This document shows, piece after piece, positions 62,199 to 64,000 of a DNA stretch of 64,000 bases. Source of the DNA: Halomonas ventosae (lineage in GTDB: Bacteria; Pseudomonadota; Gammaproteobacteria; Pseudomonadales; Halomonadaceae). The notes beneath the pieces are model-generated. The model worked only from the letters and a program-made list of their open reading frames with translations, did not search any database and was not told where the DNA came from. Numbering within the stretch: position 1 is the stretch's first letter; each line of letters opens with the position of its first letter. The stretch lies in the NCBI RefSeq assembly GCF_004363555.1, contig NZ_SNZJ01000003.1, positions 93,921 through 157,920 of the forward strand. The letters are read 5' to 3'. A program made the position numbers and the translations under genes.

Positions 62199-64000
62199 TT
62201 ACTCGATGTCGAGTTGGCCCTCGTTGATCAGGGATTGGAGGAACTGAGTGGAGTCCATCTCCCCCATGTCGACATTGCTGAGCAGGATTGTCTGATCGGC
62301 GGCGCTGACATCGTCGGCGGTCAGGCTACCCTCCGAACTGATATACAGGATGGTATCGGAACCACTCTCCTCTGCCTGGATGTATCCGGAGAGGTCTGCA
62401 ACGTCGGACATGTTACTCAGCAGGTCGGAAACATCCAGCACATCCCCTTGCGCCGAAGTGAAGTCCGTCACCGTATCCTCGGCCGGATCAGTGCTCGTAC
62501 CTTGGTCACCGAAGTTCCAGACGAAGGTGTCAGCACCGGCACCACCTGCCAAGCTCTCATTGCCTGGACCGCCGACAAGGATATCGTCTCCGGAATCCCC
62601 ACTCAGGGCGTCATCGCCCGCCAATCCAACAAGCGTGGAGGCCTGGTCAGTTCCTGCATCCAAAGTGTCGTCGTTATCCGTCCCCATCTCGATCAGGTGA
62701 TCATCCGGACTCAACTGAAGGCTAATGGCATCCTCGATCAAGGCCGTATCGCCATCAGCGTCAGTCAAGTTCAGATCAAGGGCGAAATCCACCGCTTGAC
62801 CCGGGGTAACAGCGACCCCGCTGAAGCTGTTAACCGTGAATGCAGTACCAGCATCATAATGAAACTCAAGGCTACTGAAGCCATCATCGGTCACGGCGGC
62901 AAGCGCAGTGCCATCAACTACCCCCCCGACAAGAACCTGGCCTGTGTAGTCAGGATCATCCCACACGAAGGTAAATATCTGCCCGCCTACCGTGGCGGAC
63001 TCAGTCCCAGAGTAGACGGTCAGTGATTCCTCACCGTACTGAATGACTACGGCTGTAATTGGATCGATATCTCCATTGCCAATGGAGATATCATCCGGAT
63101 CAGCGCTGATGCCATCATCATAATCGTCGTAGGCAGCCAGTCGCACTGTGCTAGATCCCGACTTCACTCCTATGATCGCCCCAGCCCCTTGGACGGTGTA
63201 ATGGGTATCGTAAGAGATGGGACCTTGCTTGGGATCTCCAGTGAGCCCTGTGACAAAATCGATCCGGATGCCCTCATTGCCACCAATCGTCATTCCTGTA
63301 CCGGTTGCGAAATCATTGCTGCTGGAGTTTACCGTAGATCCAGTCTCCGTCGGGGTTAACAAGATATCCCGATCACCTTCTGTTGAGTCATTTAAGAAGA
63401 AATATGGTGAATTTCCACCCTCAGGCTCAAAGCCGCCTTCCGCCACCGCGAACGTGGAGGCACCACCATCGATCTGCTGGTGAAGAGTGAGTGAGTAAGT
63501 ATCACTCGAATCATTCAAGCCTGCATCCGGGTTAAGCTCAACAGTGAACACCTTGTAGAATTCATTTTCCGCAGAAGCAACGTTGCTGTAGCTGCTATTG
63601 GCCAGGGTCGAACCGACAAGGGTCAAACCATCGGTGTACAGATAAATCAACGAACCGGAAGCGGTGAGTTCTGATGCAGTTCCACTATCCGCGATTCCAG
63701 CGAAGCTGATCGTTCCACCCTGATCTGCCCCATAGTTGTTATCGATATTACTGTCGATATCGAGGGGAATAGCGGAGACAGACTGACCAGCCAAGTTAAC
63801 TAGATATCCCTTCTCGGGCTCAATCATGAAAGGCGCGTCGTCGACGATCCGGATATCCAGCGCGGCGCTGGCACTGCTGCCGTCGGCATCGGTGATGCTG
63901 ACTGCGAAGCTGTCGAGGTAGCCGCCGTCGGTGGCGTCGGCGACGCTGTCGTTGTCGACGGTGCTGTCGAGCGTGTAGCTGTAGCTGAGGGTGCCGCCGG
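62199..64000 (-). CDS. LapA-type giant RTX adhesin, C-terminal ~600 residues (continues beyond the window)
   Basis: The frame is open to the window edge. From N to C: the end of a bacterial Ig/VCBS-type repeat (SVADATDGGYLDSFAVSI...VDDAP), a ~330-residue DUF5801-like domain (EGIRIDFVTGL, TVYSGTESATVGGQIFTFVWDDP), calcium-binding RTX nonapeptides (LVGLAGDDALSGDSGDDILVG), then GADTFVWNF and a type I secretion target tail (LDVSDLLSN...ISSEGSLTADD...QTILLSNVDM). Being convergent with lapGD, it is the probable LapG substrate. The LapG cleavage site lies outside the window. Codon use changes sharply near 63830. Confidence 0.92.
   Translation of the reverse strand, partial: GGTLSYSYTLDSTVDNDSVADATDGGYLDSFAVSITDADGSSASAALDIRIVDDAPFMIEPEKGYLVNLAGQSVSAIPLDIDSNIDNNYGADQGGTISFAGIADSGTASELTASGSLIYLYTDGLTLVGSTLANSSYSNVASAENEFYKVFTVELNPDAGLNDSSDTYSLTLHQQIDGGASTFAVAEGGFEPEGGNSPYFFLNDSTEGDRDILLTPTETGSTVNSSSNDFATGTGMTIGGNEGIRIDFVTGLTGDPKQGPISYDTHYTVQGAGAIIGVKSGSSTVRLAAYDDYDDGISADPDDISIGNGDIDPITAVVIQYGEESLTVYSGTESATVGGQIFTFVWDDPDYTGQVLVGGVVDGTALAAVTDDGFSSLEFHYDAGTAFTVNSFSGVAVTPGQAVDFALDLNLTDADGDTALIEDAISLQLSPDDHLIEMGTDNDDTLDAGTDQASTLVGLAGDDALSGDSGDDILVGGPGNESLAGGAGADTFVWNFGDQGTSTDPAEDTVTDFTSAQGDVLDVSDLLSNMSDVADLSGYIQAEESGSDTILYISSEGSLTADDVSAADQTILLSNVDMGEMDSTQFLQSLINEGQLDIE

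Overview
This is a high-GC chromosomal segment of a gammaproteobacterium, most likely a member of the Oceanospirillales such as Halomonas or a close relative. That assignment is an inference. It rests on gene content: an MvaT-type H-NS protein, a fused TyrA-AroA protein, a gyrA-serC-pheA-tyrA/aroA-cmk-rpsA cluster, a Pseudomonas-style LapG/LapD/LapA adhesin system and a LiuR-type MerR regulator. I see no rRNA, tRNA, CRISPR array, insertion sequence or prophage. Coding density is high, about 54 genes, and most intergenic space can be read as promoters, operators, terminators or simple repeats.

Layout. 1-3,990: end of an ABC permease with its HlyD-type adaptor, a type I asparaginase, small proteins and an SRPBCC protein. 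4,063-8,205: tRNA wobble-base genes, with trhP divergent from a tightly overlapping queC-queE-queD-YkgJ operon. 8,276-13,320: a giant BTAD/AAA/TPR regulator, the tRNA hydroxylase gene miaE and a DUF1289 protein. 13,598-21,253: acnB, rraA, a membrane glycerophosphodiesterase, gamma-glutamyltransferase and a small membrane protein. 21,336-28,819: a universal stress protein overlapping a Lon-like protease, a CigR-like secreted protein, and divergent ppsA/ppsR. 29,027-39,156: acyl-CoA catabolism, with a CoA-transferase and glutaryl-CoA dehydrogenase (lysine/glutarate route), a MATE pump, a valine-degradation trio (mmsB, HIBCH-like, isobutyryl-CoA-dehydrogenase-like), and a divergent LiuR-type regulator followed by an acyl-CoA ligase.

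39,391-44,200: hpt, nagZ, prepilin peptidase, coaE, yacG, a Tus-like replication-terminus protein and an unknown small protein. 44,419-54,916: mvaT, rpsA, cmk, tyrA-aroA, pheA, serC and gyrA, all on the minus strand. 55,036-58,962: a thioesterase with a PsrA-like site in its divergent promoter, rdgC, an acyltransferase and a cation diffusion facilitator. 59,028-64,000: the c-di-GMP-controlled adhesin module lapG-lapD, a small conserved gene, and the C-terminus of a giant RTX adhesin running off the window.

The most unusual signal is non-coding. Three intergenic regions (28.8, 33.1 and 39.2 kb) share one design: a short tandem array on the left (heptamer CCGAGCG or octamer GGCCAAGC), an intrinsic-terminator hairpin in the middle, and TTGGCTGC octamers on the right. 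The left and right units are complementary if G-U pairs are allowed on the plus-strand RNA. Other notable signals are a sharp composition break at the last domain of the adhesin, several clean palindromes in front of acyl-CoA genes and lapG, a Tus-like gene outside the enterics, and the absence of ihfB and hisC from an otherwise conserved cluster.
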